A DNA stretch of 23,220 nt, from IMG/VR virus record IMGVR_UViG_3300042507_001968, positions 1 to 23,220 of that record, one strand, 5' to 3'. Under the pieces are notes generated by a model. That model had not been told where the DNA came from and ran no database searches. It worked only from the letters and a program-made list of their open reading frames with translations. The position numbers and the translations under genes were made by a program. This document shows, one piece after another, positions 15,799 through 21,634 of the stretch (the stretch's first letter is position 1; each line of letters begins with the position of its first letter). The stretch comes from a virus.

Positions 15799-16421
15799 AA
15801 ATAACACAAATACCATTTAACGATTATTACAAAGAGGCAACCACCAAAACACAAATCTACCTACACCACACCGCTGGTACTGGTAAGGGCGATGATGTTT
15901 TTGGATGGTGGGGTAAAGATAAACCACGCATTGCAACTTGTGTTGTAATTGATCGTGACGGTTCAATTAAGCAAGGTTTTGGATCACAATTTTGGGCGTA
16001 TCATTTAGGGCTTCCCAACTCCGTATTCAAAGAAAATGGGTTGAGTTACCTAAACTTGGACAAGTTGAGCATCGGAATTGAACTAATTGCATGGGGGCAA
16101 CTAACCAAAAAAGGTGAGAAATACTATTCATACACAGGTAAGGAAATCCAAGGTGATGAGGTTACTACATTGGCAAAGCCACACCGAGGGTTTAAACACT
16201 ACCATTCATACACACAGGCTCAAATTGATGCGGTTATACACCTATTGAAGTTGTGGAAAGAGAAGTATTCTATTGATATTTCTTACAATGAAGATATTTG
16301 GGATGTAACTAAACGTGCTTTGAGTGGTGATAATGGCGTTTATACGCATTGTAGTGTACGCAAAGACAAGGTTGATACATTTCCCCAACCCGAATTAATT
16401 GAGGCTCTTAAAAGCCTTTAA
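15795..16421 (+). CDS. Endolysin: N-acetylmuramoyl-L-alanine amidase
   Basis: A 208-residue Amidase_2-family enzyme that cleaves the bond between muramic acid and the stem peptide. Expected landmarks are IYLHHTAGTG with His24/His25, AYHLG with His70, LSIGIELIAWG with Glu96, and the late motif THCSVRKDKVDTFPQP with His185 and Asp194 as probable zinc ligands. The KPHRGFKHYHSYT segment before it is a typical His-rich loop. No signal peptide is visible, so it probably depends on the holin for release. It is the last gene of the late region and follows the basic peptide gene by ATGA. No terminator with a clear T run is seen right after it. Confidence 0.9.
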   Translation: MKITQIPFNDYYKEATTKTQIYLHHTAGTGKGDDVFGWWGKDKPRIATCVVIDRDGSIKQGFGSQFWAYHLGLPNSVFKENGLSYLNLDKLSIGIELIAWGQLTKKGEKYYSYTGKEIQGDEVTTLAKPHRGFKHYHSYTQAQIDAVIHLLKLWKEKYSIDISYNEDIWDVTKRALSGDNGVYTHCSVRKDKVDTFPQPELIEALKSL

Positions 16422-16492
16422 TTCCATTCACTCATAAAAACCGTTCATTCACAAAATATTTGGGTTATTTTTTGATATTTATTCTTTTTATT

Positions 16493-16522
16493 TTTGAAAT
16501 ATAAAATATGGGTGTATATTTG
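16493..16522 (+). promoter_or_regulatory. Bacteroidetes-type promoter for early genes
   Basis: TTTG at 16493-16496 and TATATTTG at 16515-16522 are separated by 18 nt, close to the TTTG / TAnnTTTG consensus of Bacteroidetes primary sigma factor. The next ATG (16527) is 4 nt after the -7 box, which predicts a leaderless transcript. The gap 16422-16526 after the amidase holds nothing else I can identify. Confidence 0.65.
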
Positions 16523-16526
16523 CTAT

Positions 16527-16751
16527 ATGGAAAACACACAAAATAACTATCCACAAGAATTAGCGTGGATTACTTTTATGGGAGAAAATTATGAAAATGA
16601 ATGGTATCCCATTATGATGAATGGTAGACAACTTATTTGGGATGACATTTTCATTATGGAAATATGTCGTGAAAGATACATCAATCAATTTTGGGGTATT
16701 TCAAACACAAGTCAAATGCTAATTAATAACTCATTAAGAAATAATCTATAA
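16527..16751 (+). CDS. Small early protein (74 aa), unknown
   Basis: Starting at ATG 16527, the protein has 74 residues, begins MENTQNNYPQELAWITFMG, and is rich in Trp, Asn, Tyr and Met (WDDIFIMEICRERYINQFWG). An in-frame ATG upstream at 16494 would place the start before the promoter's -7 box, so I reject it. No known domain, signal peptide or membrane helix. As the first gene after the promoter it may be an immediate-early host takeover factor, but nothing in the sequence proves this. The opening bases ATGGAAAACACACAA are nearly the same as the start of the HTH gene at 17486. Confidence 0.55.
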   Translation: MENTQNNYPQELAWITFMGENYENEWYPIMMNGRQLIWDDIFIMEICRERYINQFWGISNTSQMLINNSLRNNL

Positions 16752-16791
16752 TCAAATAGGGGCTTAACCGCGCCTTTTAAAAATAAACTAT

Positions 16792-16941
16792 ATGAAAACA
16801 AGAAGTAACAAAACAACACGAGTTTTTACCGTGTGGATTAACGGATTAAAGTACACCACTATGCCAATGACAAAGGAAGAGTTTGCGGAGGCTGAATTTA
16901 ACACTATTAACGACTGGAAGTCTTATCCTTACTTTAAATAA
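16792..16941 (+). CDS. Small protein (49 aa), unknown
   Basis: A 49-residue frame: MKTRSNKTTRVFTVWINGLK, then YTTMPMTKEEFAEAEFNTIN and a DWKSYPYFK end. It has a plausible layout of two or three strands and a helix with a basic N-terminus. It starts after an A-rich leader and ends one base before the next small gene. No family is recognised. Its tight placement in a gapless chain of + strand genes supports it as real. Confidence 0.55.
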   Translation: MKTRSNKTTRVFTVWINGLKYTTMPMTKEEFAEAEFNTINDWKSYPYFK

Positions 16942-16942
16942 T

Positions 16943-17041
16943 ATGTACGATCAAAACTTTTTAAGATTCGCAGTTTACACCACCATAGCAGTTATTTACG
17001 GAATTTGGTGGTTATCAATTAAATTAACTGAAAAGAAATGA
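16943..17041 (+). CDS. Tiny single-span membrane peptide (32 aa)
   Basis: A 32-residue frame that is almost entirely one hydrophobic helix (FAVYTTIAVIYGIWWLSI) with a KLTEKK basic end. It begins one base after the preceding stop, and its TGA overlaps the next ATG (ATGA at 17038-17041). This perfect packing, and the hydrophobic helix with basic C-terminal residues, argue for a real gene. It may be a membrane-acting early peptide; there is no direct evidence. Confidence 0.5.
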   Translation: MYDQNFLRFAVYTTIAVIYGIWWLSIKLTEKK

Positions 17042-17256
17042 AATTACAAACTATTTACTCAAAGATGCCTATCGGTCAGTTAGTGCCTGACAAGGGAGGT
17101 AAAATGAAATTCGTTGCCAATAAAAACGAATGGTTAAATTTGGTAACGGCTGCCATCATCTCACCCAGTCAATATATTCATTGCGAAGAAGATGACAAAC
17201 CTTACACATTAAAAGAAATTATTTCGTATATTCAAAAAGGAGAAATACAATTATGA
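17038..17256 (+). CDS. Small early protein (72 aa), unknown
   Basis: A 72-residue protein starting MKLQTIYSKMPIGQLVPDKG and with an acidic middle (YIHCEEDDKPYTLKEIISYI). It has mixed strand and helix character with no membrane segment. It is coupled at both ends by ATGA overlaps (17038-17041 and 17253-17256). No domain is recognised. Confidence 0.6.
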   Translation: MKLQTIYSKMPIGQLVPDKGGKMKFVANKNEWLNLVTAAIISPSQYIHCEEDDKPYTLKEIISYIQKGEIQL

Positions 17257-17468
17257 TAACTAAACCACACCAACTACTCAAAGAGATCCTTGCCGATACA
17301 GGGATGAAAGATGTACCACTTACATTTATTAACACCATTGTTGACCGCTTGGAAAAATCCATTGAACTGGAAGTCAACTTGGCTTACAAAATGGGTTATG
17401 ATGATGCCAAGTTTGAAAACCCACGCAAGGAAGATTTTTACAATTACTTGCACGAAAAGAGTGAATAA
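17253..17468 (+). CDS. Small early helical protein (71 aa), unknown
   Basis: A 71-residue protein, MITKPHQLLKEILADTG, with an amphipathic helical middle (IVDRLEKSIELEVNLAYKMG) and an aromatic-rich C-terminus (EDFYNYLHEKSE). There are no membrane segments. It is coupled to its upstream neighbour by ATGA and ends 5 bp before the promoter-like element that serves the HTH gene. The family is unknown to me. Confidence 0.6.
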   Translation: MITKPHQLLKEILADTGMKDVPLTFINTIVDRLEKSIELEVNLAYKMGYDDAKFENPRKEDFYNYLHEKSE

Positions 17469-17473
17469 TATTG

Positions 17474-17481
17474 TATATTTG
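17474..17481 (+). promoter_or_regulatory. Putative -7 promoter box before the HTH gene
   Basis: TATATTTG at 17474-17481 lies 4 nt before the ATG at 17486, the same geometry as at 16515. The best upstream TTG (17448-17450) is 23 nt away, longer than usual, so the -33 part is weak. Confidence 0.45.
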
Positions 17482-17485
17482 AAAA

Positions 17486-17695
17486 ATGGAAACACACGAA
17501 GCATTATTTGACTTATTTACTAAAAACACCAACACGCAAATCGCAGAGGCTACTGGCGTAAATTACTACACGGTAGCCACTTGGCGTTGGAAATTCAAAC
17601 AAAATCAATTATCAGTAGAAAAACAAATCGAAATTTTAACAAGAACAAATTATAAACTAAAATCATTATTATTATGGAAACAAGAAGCAAAGTAA
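17486..17695 (+). CDS. Small helix-turn-helix DNA-binding protein
   Basis: A 69-residue protein with a clear HTH at about residues 17-36 (TQIAEATGVNYYTVATWRWK) followed by a basic helix and KQIEILTRTNYKL. The NTQIAEATGVN...TVATWRWKF pattern matches simple phage or bacterial HTH repressors. It is preceded by its own promoter-like box, with ATG 4 nt later, and overlaps the SSB-like gene by 22 bp. A role in controlling early transcription is reasonable; the operator is unknown. Confidence 0.7.
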   Translation: METHEALFDLFTKNTNTQIAEATGVNYYTVATWRWKFKQNQLSVEKQIEILTRTNYKLKSLLLWKQEAK

Positions 17696-18210
17696 CACAA
17701 GTAACAGGCAACGGTACATGGAACTCTCAGTACGGATTATTGTACAAATTTGAGGTACATTTTGAGAATGGAGAGTATGGGACTTATATGTCCAAGAGTT
17801 TAGAGCAAAACAAGTTTGTCGTTGGACAAGAAGCGACATACACCCGTGACTCAAAACAAGCAACGGGTGGGGCAATGTACTACACAATCAAGCCTGTACA
17901 ACCACAACAACAATTTGGCGGTGGTGGTAAACCAGCGTTTCAAAAAGATCCTGAAACCGAAAAACGTATTGCCCGTATGTCGGTGCTTAAAGTTGCTGGT
18001 GATTTAGTAACCAACGGAGTTATCAAGATGCACGACTTGACAAAGGTTGCATCATTTTTAGAGCAATACGTTATGACTGGGCAAGATACAATGACAACCA
18101 TTTATGCCGCTGCTGAACCAAAGCCACGAGCAAAGAAAACGGATGGCATCTTGCAAAACTTTTTAGAAGAGGAAATCAACGAGTTTAACGATGATAACTT
18201 ACCATTTTAA
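17674..18210 (+). CDS. Single-stranded DNA-binding protein-like
   Basis: A 178-residue protein. The N-terminal part (about 1-75) is beta-rich with aromatic residues (YGLLYKFEVHFENGEYGTYM), compatible with an OB fold. A Gln/Gly-rich linker follows (QPQQQFGGGG), then a helical part and an acidic C-terminus ending FNDDNLPF. This C-terminal tip is like the DDDIPF tip of bacterial SSB, which recruits replication and repair proteins. The fold is not proven from sequence alone, but the tip plus linker is a strong SSB hint. It would protect phage ssDNA during replication. Its stop and the next ATG share one base. Confidence 0.65.
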   Translation: METRSKVTQVTGNGTWNSQYGLLYKFEVHFENGEYGTYMSKSLEQNKFVVGQEATYTRDSKQATGGAMYYTIKPVQPQQQFGGGGKPAFQKDPETEKRIARMSVLKVAGDLVTNGVIKMHDLTKVASFLEQYVMTGQDTMTTIYAAAEPKPRAKKTDGILQNFLEEEINEFNDDNLPF

Positions 18211-18704
18211 TGAAATGGAATTATAACGAGATTCAGTACCTCAAAGATAATTGGGGTACTTTATCGGTCTTGATGATTGCAAATAACCTTGGAAGGACTT
18301 ATTACTCGGTGTATGCGAAGGGTGATGAGATGGGATTGAAGGTTCACCATAGGTTTACACCCAATGAGATAAAGTTTTTGAAAGCGTTTTACCCAACACG
18401 ATCCACAAAAAAAATTGCAGCGGATTTAAAACGCAGCATTGCAGCCATCAGGACAAAGGCGTGTCAACTTGGATTATCCAAGACAAAGGAATACAGGTCA
18501 AAAACTGCCAAGATTCCCAACGATGGACATTTCAAAAAGAATCAATCATCTTGGAATAAAGGATTAAAACTTGGTAGTGAGTGGGGTGGTGTTCACACAC
18601 GATTCCAACCAGGTCAAGAACCTCACAACAAGTTACCAGCTGAAATAAAAGAAGTCAATGTATTAATTAGGAAAATAAAAAGGTATGCCCAAAAACAAAA
18701 TTGA
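18210..18704 (+). CDS. Protein with two Myb/HTH-like repeats, unknown
   Basis: A 164-residue protein. Two similar N-terminal units, about 1-45 (YNEIQYLKDNWGTLSVLMIA to AKGDEMGL) and 46-90 (FTPNEIKFLKAFYPTRSTKK to ACQLGL), resemble Myb/GcrA-like DNA-binding repeats. They are followed by two FKKNQSSWNKG and FQPGQEPHNK segments like those next to HNH nucleases in phage genes. No HNH catalytic motif is visible, and it ends with IRKIKRYAQKQN. It may be a DNA-binding remnant or a regulator. It overlaps the following gene by 20 bp. Confidence 0.6.
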   Translation: MKWNYNEIQYLKDNWGTLSVLMIANNLGRTYYSVYAKGDEMGLKVHHRFTPNEIKFLKAFYPTRSTKKIAADLKRSIAAIRTKACQLGLSKTKEYRSKTAKIPNDGHFKKNQSSWNKGLKLGSEWGGVHTRFQPGQEPHNKLPAEIKEVNVLIRKIKRYAQKQN

Positions 18705-18891
18705 AGATTTGAGAAACCATTTATTTGAAGCGTTGGAAATGCTGAAAGATGGTGAACTGGCAGTCGACAAAGCCGAGGCAATTGTCGGAGTTGCACAGGT
18801 GATTGTTGAGACCGCAAAAGTTGAAGTTGCTTATATTAAAGCACTTGAAACAAATAAGCATTCAGGATTTTTGCAATTAGAAAATAAATAG
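18685..18891 (+). CDS. Small conserved-type phage helical protein (68 aa)
   Basis: A 68-residue acidic helical protein with KIEDLRNHLFEALEMLKDG and AEAIVGVAQVIVETAKVEVA. This pattern (LRNHLF..LE.L.D...A.A...VAQVI...AKVEV) recalls a small family that I have seen in phages of several phyla, of unknown role. It overlaps the preceding gene by 20 bp. The promoter element for the non-coding RNA begins in its last codons and extends two bases beyond its stop. Confidence 0.6.
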   Translation: MPKNKIEDLRNHLFEALEMLKDGELAVDKAEAIVGVAQVIVETAKVEVAYIKALETNKHSGFLQLENK

Positions 18892-18900
18892 TTATATTTG
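18870..18900 (+). promoter_or_regulatory. Promoter-like element ahead of the structured RNA
   Basis: TTTG at 18870-18873 and TATATTTG at 18893-18900 are separated by 19 nt, matching the Bacteroidetes consensus. By analogy with the other copies, transcription would begin near 18905, at the base of the first hairpin. No ATG is found close by, unlike the other copies. Confidence 0.6.
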
Positions 18901-18904
18901 TTAA

Positions 18905-19050
18905 ACCAAAGGGGGTAGTGTCACACCCGCTGCCCTCTTTTGTTTGAAAATAGAACAAACTGGATTGTAAGAGAGTCCAAAGTTTAAAACGATATTAGCC
19001 TTGTTGAATTAGTTGTGCTCTTACCACGCTAATTCGATGAGGCTTTTTTT
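18905..19050 (+). ncRNA. Candidate structured non-coding RNA with complementary hairpin loops
   Basis: The 162-bp gap without a gene holds three hairpins. P1 pairs 18903-18918 with 18930-18945 (one C/T mismatch, two G-U pairs). P2 pairs AAACTGGA (18957-18964) with TCCA (18976-18979) and GTTT (18982-18985), with an AA bulge; its loop contains GTAAGAG (18967-18973). P3 pairs 18997-19012 with 19029-19044 and, past a one-base bulge, 19014-19017 with 19025-19028. The P3 apical loop is exactly CTCTTAC (19018-19024), fully complementary to the P2 loop, so a kissing interaction is possible. P3 ends in a T run. It could be a free RNA of about 146 nt or an attenuator leader for the gene at 19054. No known RNA family is recognised. 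Confidence 0.6.
18997..19050 (+). terminator. Long intrinsic terminator/attenuator hairpin (P3)
   Basis: The 16-bp outer stem (AGCCTTGTTGAATTAG with CTAATTCGATGAGGCT) has no mismatch and three G-U pairs. It continues with a 4-bp upper stem and ends with T's at 19044-19050. The ATG of the nuclease gene is 3 bp further on. No promoter-like element lies between the hairpin and that ATG, so expression of the downstream gene may depend on read-through. Confidence 0.7.
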
Positions 19051-19053
19051 ATT

Positions 19054-19560
19054 ATGAATTTTTTAGAAAAAGATTTAGAAGAAATCATCTACACATCTGG
19101 AAGGGATGTTTTAGAAAAAAAAGGTTTACCGATCAAAGGTAAATTGAGAAGACAAGTTAAAATTGGCAATTATGGTATTGCTGATCTTATTGAGTATTAC
19201 CGACCATTTTATTATCCTGACCAAAACGGAGTAAAAAATGATTTTCAAAAAGGAACTATTTTTATCTATGAATTGAAAAAGGATAAAATTTCAATGAGTT
19301 CTTTTTTACAAGCATTGGGTTATGCAAAAGGAATTCAAAGTTATTTAAGAAAAAGGAAAAAGGACCACCTCTATGATATTTGCATCAGGGTTGTTGGAAG
19401 AACAATAGATTTACAAAGTGAATTTATTTATATACCGCAATTATTAAACATTGGTGAAGATGGCTACATTGAATTTTATACTTATGATTATAATGTCAAT
19501 GGAATAAAATTTACGGATCACAGTTACCAAGATTACAAGTTACGCAAAGAGGGTTTTTAA
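19054..19560 (+). CDS. Putative PD-(D/E)XK-fold nuclease, AT-rich
   Basis: A 168-residue protein. Residues 1-45 contain FLEKDLEEIIYTSGRDVLEK and GKLRRQVKIGNYGIADLIEY. The IADLI segment is followed about 30 residues later by IFIYELKKDKISMSSFLQAL, giving the D...ExK...Q arrangement of PD-(D/E)XK nucleases, near the DUF91/NucS type. It could be a repair or branch-processing nuclease, or one acting on host DNA. By hand count GC in 19081-19380 is about 29%, against about 43% in 17701-18000 of the SSB-like gene, which suggests a separate origin. It starts 3 bp after the terminator-like hairpin of the candidate RNA. The start agrees with a conserved-looking MNFLEKDLEE opening. Confidence 0.65.
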   Translation: MNFLEKDLEEIIYTSGRDVLEKKGLPIKGKLRRQVKIGNYGIADLIEYYRPFYYPDQNGVKNDFQKGTIFIYELKKDKISMSSFLQALGYAKGIQSYLRKRKKDHLYDICIRVVGRTIDLQSEFIYIPQLLNIGEDGYIEFYTYDYNVNGIKFTDHSYQDYKLRKEGF

Positions 19561-19562
19561 TT

Positions 19563-20372
19563 ATGAGTGGCTGGATAAAATTGCACAGGTCAATTAAAGA
19601 CCATTGGCTATATAATGAAAAACGTTCGTTTAGCAAGTATGAGGCGTGGTGCGATATATTGTTAAATGTAAACTATGCAGAGGCTAAACAAGTAATTAAA
19701 GGAACGGTTTATACAATTAAACGTGGTGAGAGTATTTATTCATTGGATACTTGGGGTAAAAGATGGGGATGGGATAGGTCAAAGGTTCGTCGATTTATAA
19801 AGTTGTTAGAAAGTGATTCAATGATTGTTTTAAAATCAGACAACACAACGACACACTTAACTGTTTGTAATTATGATACTTACCAAGATGAGCGAAACGC
19901 AGATGAAACGCAGATGAAACGCAAACGAAACGCAAGTGAAAACCAAACGAAAACCGAACGAACATCAAATGAAACGCAAACGACCACAAGAGAAGAAGAA
20001 CAAGAATTAAAAGAAGAACAAACAAATAAAGAAGAACAACAAGAACAAGAAGTAGGGGTTGTTGTGAAGAATTCTAATTTACTTGAAATTTTTAATGAGT
20101 GTTGGAAGGTGTATTGCTCGTTCTCTGACAAACAACCCGGAAGTAAAGAGAAGGCGCGGAAAAAATTTCTGACAATTACTCCCGAAGAATTGGAAACCTT
20201 GCGCGGACATTTGCCCAAATTTTTGATGAATCACCAGCGCGCGAAAAAAATCGAGTACTTGCCGCATTTTGTGACATACTTGAATCAAAAAAGGTACGAG
20301 GACGAGAAAATGTCCTACCCTGACAAGGTTGCGGAGTTTGAAAACAATTTGAATAATTGGTACAAAGAATGA
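19563..20372 (+). CDS. Putative replication initiation protein
   Basis: A 269-residue protein. The N-terminal domain (about 1-110, SGWIKLHRSIKDHWLYNEKR, then SLDTWGKRWGWDRSKVRRFI) looks like a phage replication winged helix. The middle (111-162) is a repetitive, highly charged linker made of ETQMKRKRN-type units and then Glu/Gln-rich sequence. The C-terminal part (about 170-269) is a helical domain (CWKVYCSFSDKQPGSKEKAR, FLMNHQRAKKIEYLPHFVTY) similar to the C-terminal parts of phage replisome organisers. The repeats in the linker coincide with a tandem 11-bp DNA array, as in lambda O where the origin lies inside the initiator gene. It follows the nuclease gene by 2 bp. Confidence 0.65.
   Translation: MSGWIKLHRSIKDHWLYNEKRSFSKYEAWCDILLNVNYAEAKQVIKGTVYTIKRGESIYSLDTWGKRWGWDRSKVRRFIKLLESDSMIVLKSDNTTTHLTVCNYDTYQDERNADETQMKRKRNASENQTKTERTSNETQTTTREEEQELKEEQTNKEEQQEQEVGVVVKNSNLLEIFNECWKVYCSFSDKQPGSKEKARKKFLTITPEELETLRGHLPKFLMNHQRAKKIEYLPHFVTYLNQKRYEDEKMSYPDKVAEFENNLNNWYKE
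19894..19981 (+). repeat. Tandem 11-bp iteron-like array inside the replication gene
   Basis: Eight successive 11-bp units, consensus GAAACGCAAAC: units 1 and 2 are identical (GAAACGCAGAT), units 3 and 8 are identical (GAAACGCAAAC), unit 4 is GAAACGCAAGT, and units 5-7 are more diverged. An 11-bp unit is not a multiple of three, so the period is a DNA property, matching about one helical turn. It is followed by an A-rich strand with GAAGAACAA-type repeats (about 19988-20055) that could melt easily. It is a candidate replication origin. Confidence 0.65.
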
Positions 20373-21001
20373 AAGTTTTAGTTGCTTGTGAGTATTCGGG
20401 TTCGGTTCGTGACGAATTTATTAAACTTGGTCACGATGCAATGAGTTGCGATTTGCTTCCAACGGATGTACCTGGACCACACTATACCGGTGATGTTTTT
20501 GATATTATTAACGATGGATGGGATTTAATGATAGCATTTCCACCGTGTACACATTTGGCTTTAAGTGGTTCACAATGGTTTGAAGAAAAAAGAAAAGACG
20601 GAAGGCAGCAAGAAGCATTGGAATTTGTAAAGGCATTGATGTTAGCACCGATTGATAAAATAGCCATTGAAAACCCAATGGGAGTAATACCAACGTATAT
20701 ACGTCATTATGACCAAATAATACAACCATATGAGTTTGGTGACCCTTTTCAAAAGTCAACTTGCCTATGGTTGAAAAATCTGCCAAAGTTAATACCTACC
20801 AACATCGTTGAAAAAGGTGAGTTTAAAGAATGGATTGATAAAAAAACGGGCAAAAAGAAAAGACAAGCGATGTGGTATTACGATGCACTTATAAGCAAAG
20901 AAGAAACTTGGAAGTTACGAAGTAAAACTTTTCCAGGAATTGCAAGGGCGATGGCTGACCAATGGAGTAGACCTGGAATAATACAATCAAAATTATTTTG
21001 A
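20369..21001 (+). CDS. C5-cytosine-methylase-like protein
   Basis: I chose ATG 20369 because it forms an ATGA overlap with the upstream stop; this gives 210 residues. The start MKVLVACEYSGSVRDEFIKLG, followed by HDAMSCDLLPTD, looks like a Rossmann motif I/II region, and MIAFPPCTHLALSGSQWF resembles the PPC(T/Q) loop of C5-cytosine methylases. ENPMGVIP matches motif VI-like ENP. The protein is much shorter than a full C5 methylase, with no visible target-recognition domain. It may be a non-canonical methylase or a related base-modifying enzyme. Small versions of this type occur in many phages. A Cys in FPPC is present, so catalysis remains possible. Confidence 0.65.
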   Translation: MKVLVACEYSGSVRDEFIKLGHDAMSCDLLPTDVPGPHYTGDVFDIINDGWDLMIAFPPCTHLALSGSQWFEEKRKDGRQQEALEFVKALMLAPIDKIAIENPMGVIPTYIRHYDQIIQPYEFGDPFQKSTCLWLKNLPKLIPTNIVEKGEFKEWIDKKTGKKKRQAMWYYDALISKEETWKLRSKTFPGIARAMADQWSRPGIIQSKLF

Positions 21002-21027
21002 TTTTCAAAAATAAAATACTAATATTG
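20997..21027 (+). promoter_or_regulatory. Promoter-like element before the gene at 21032
   Basis: TTTG at 20997-21000, a 19-nt spacer and TAATATTG at 21020-21027 (one mismatch from TAnnTTTG). The ATG at 21032 follows the box by 4 nt, as at 16515 and 17474, predicting a leaderless transcript. Confidence 0.5.
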
Positions 21028-21031
21028 AATT

Positions 21032-21634
21032 ATGTTTATAGAACAAGCCACGGTAGAAATGATGGTTGAGCCTGTTTCCAAGATTTGCCGCCTTGCTGGA
21101 ATCGATCCACCACCCAACGGGAGGGAATTTATAGCCTTTATACAAATTAGTTACGGCAAATATCCTTATGACATTTTAGACAAAGCGGTGATTAGTTGGG
21201 TTAATGGGCATATAGATGTAAAAGCCCCGAAGGTAATGAACGTGAAATTTATGAGTGATGTGGTTCGGTTGTACATAGAAAGCAACCGCCACAACATTCA
21301 GAAAAAGGAACGTGAATATTTGATGATAAAAGCCGAGGAAAACCGAAAAGCGGATATGATTCAGGTGGCAAAAACCAATTACACCAAAGTTAAAAACGGT
21401 GAAAAGGTCAATATTTACCCCTTGACAATGGCATTGGCATTCGATGAGTTGGGTGTTGAGCCTACTGGTAATGTGTTGGATAAAATTGAGTTTATCAAAA
21501 CACACGAAGCGGCAATGAGAAATGAGATGTTAAATAAGTTAGGAAAAAATAAAATAAAATCAGATTATGGCATTAATGACGAAATTTACCACAAAGCCGC
21601 AAAATTTGCCCTTTGGTGCGATGGACAAGGATAA
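21032..21634 (+). CDS. Early-region helical protein (200 aa), unknown
   Basis: A 200-residue mainly helical protein: MFIEQATVEMMVEPVSKICR near the start, a central KAPKVMNVKFMSDVVRLYIE, then a basic charged stretch (NIQKKEREYLMIKAEENRK). No catalytic motif is recognised. Position among replication genes, directly before a DnaA-domain-IV-like gene, suggests a role in replication, for instance helicase loading, but this is context only. It overlaps the following gene by 14 bp. Confidence 0.6.
   Translation: MFIEQATVEMMVEPVSKICRLAGIDPPPNGREFIAFIQISYGKYPYDILDKAVISWVNGHIDVKAPKVMNVKFMSDVVRLYIESNRHNIQKKEREYLMIKAEENRKADMIQVAKTNYTKVKNGEKVNIYPLTMALAFDELGVEPTGNVLDKIEFIKTHEAAMRNEMLNKLGKNKIKSDYGINDEIYHKAAKFALWCDGQG

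Noticed and set aside
16547-16555. CTATCCACA, one mismatch from the DnaA box TTATCCACA
   Set aside because: It is a single copy inside a coding sequence with no cluster, so chance is a sufficient explanation.
16758-16775. Hairpin AGGGGC / GCGCCT with some T's after the gene at 16527-16751
   Set aside because: The stem has an internal G/G mismatch, few pairs and only four T's, so it is not a convincing terminator.
18903-18945. P1 hairpin as terminator of the preceding operon
   Set aside because: Its T's are mostly within the stem pairing and are broken by G, and a promoter -7 box lies only a few bases upstream, so a 5' RNA domain is the better reading, although some termination is possible.
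18893-19560. Type III toxin-antitoxin (RNA antitoxin plus nuclease)
   Set aside because: Known type III systems have tandem-repeat RNA antitoxins and ToxN/CptN/TenpN-fold RNases; here no tandem repeats are seen and the protein looks PD-(D/E)XK-like.
19988-20055. GAAGAACAA-rich low-complexity stretch considered as a separate repeat feature
   Set aside because: It encodes a Glu/Gln linker and the repeats are irregular; only its A-rich character next to the 11-bp array is worth noting.
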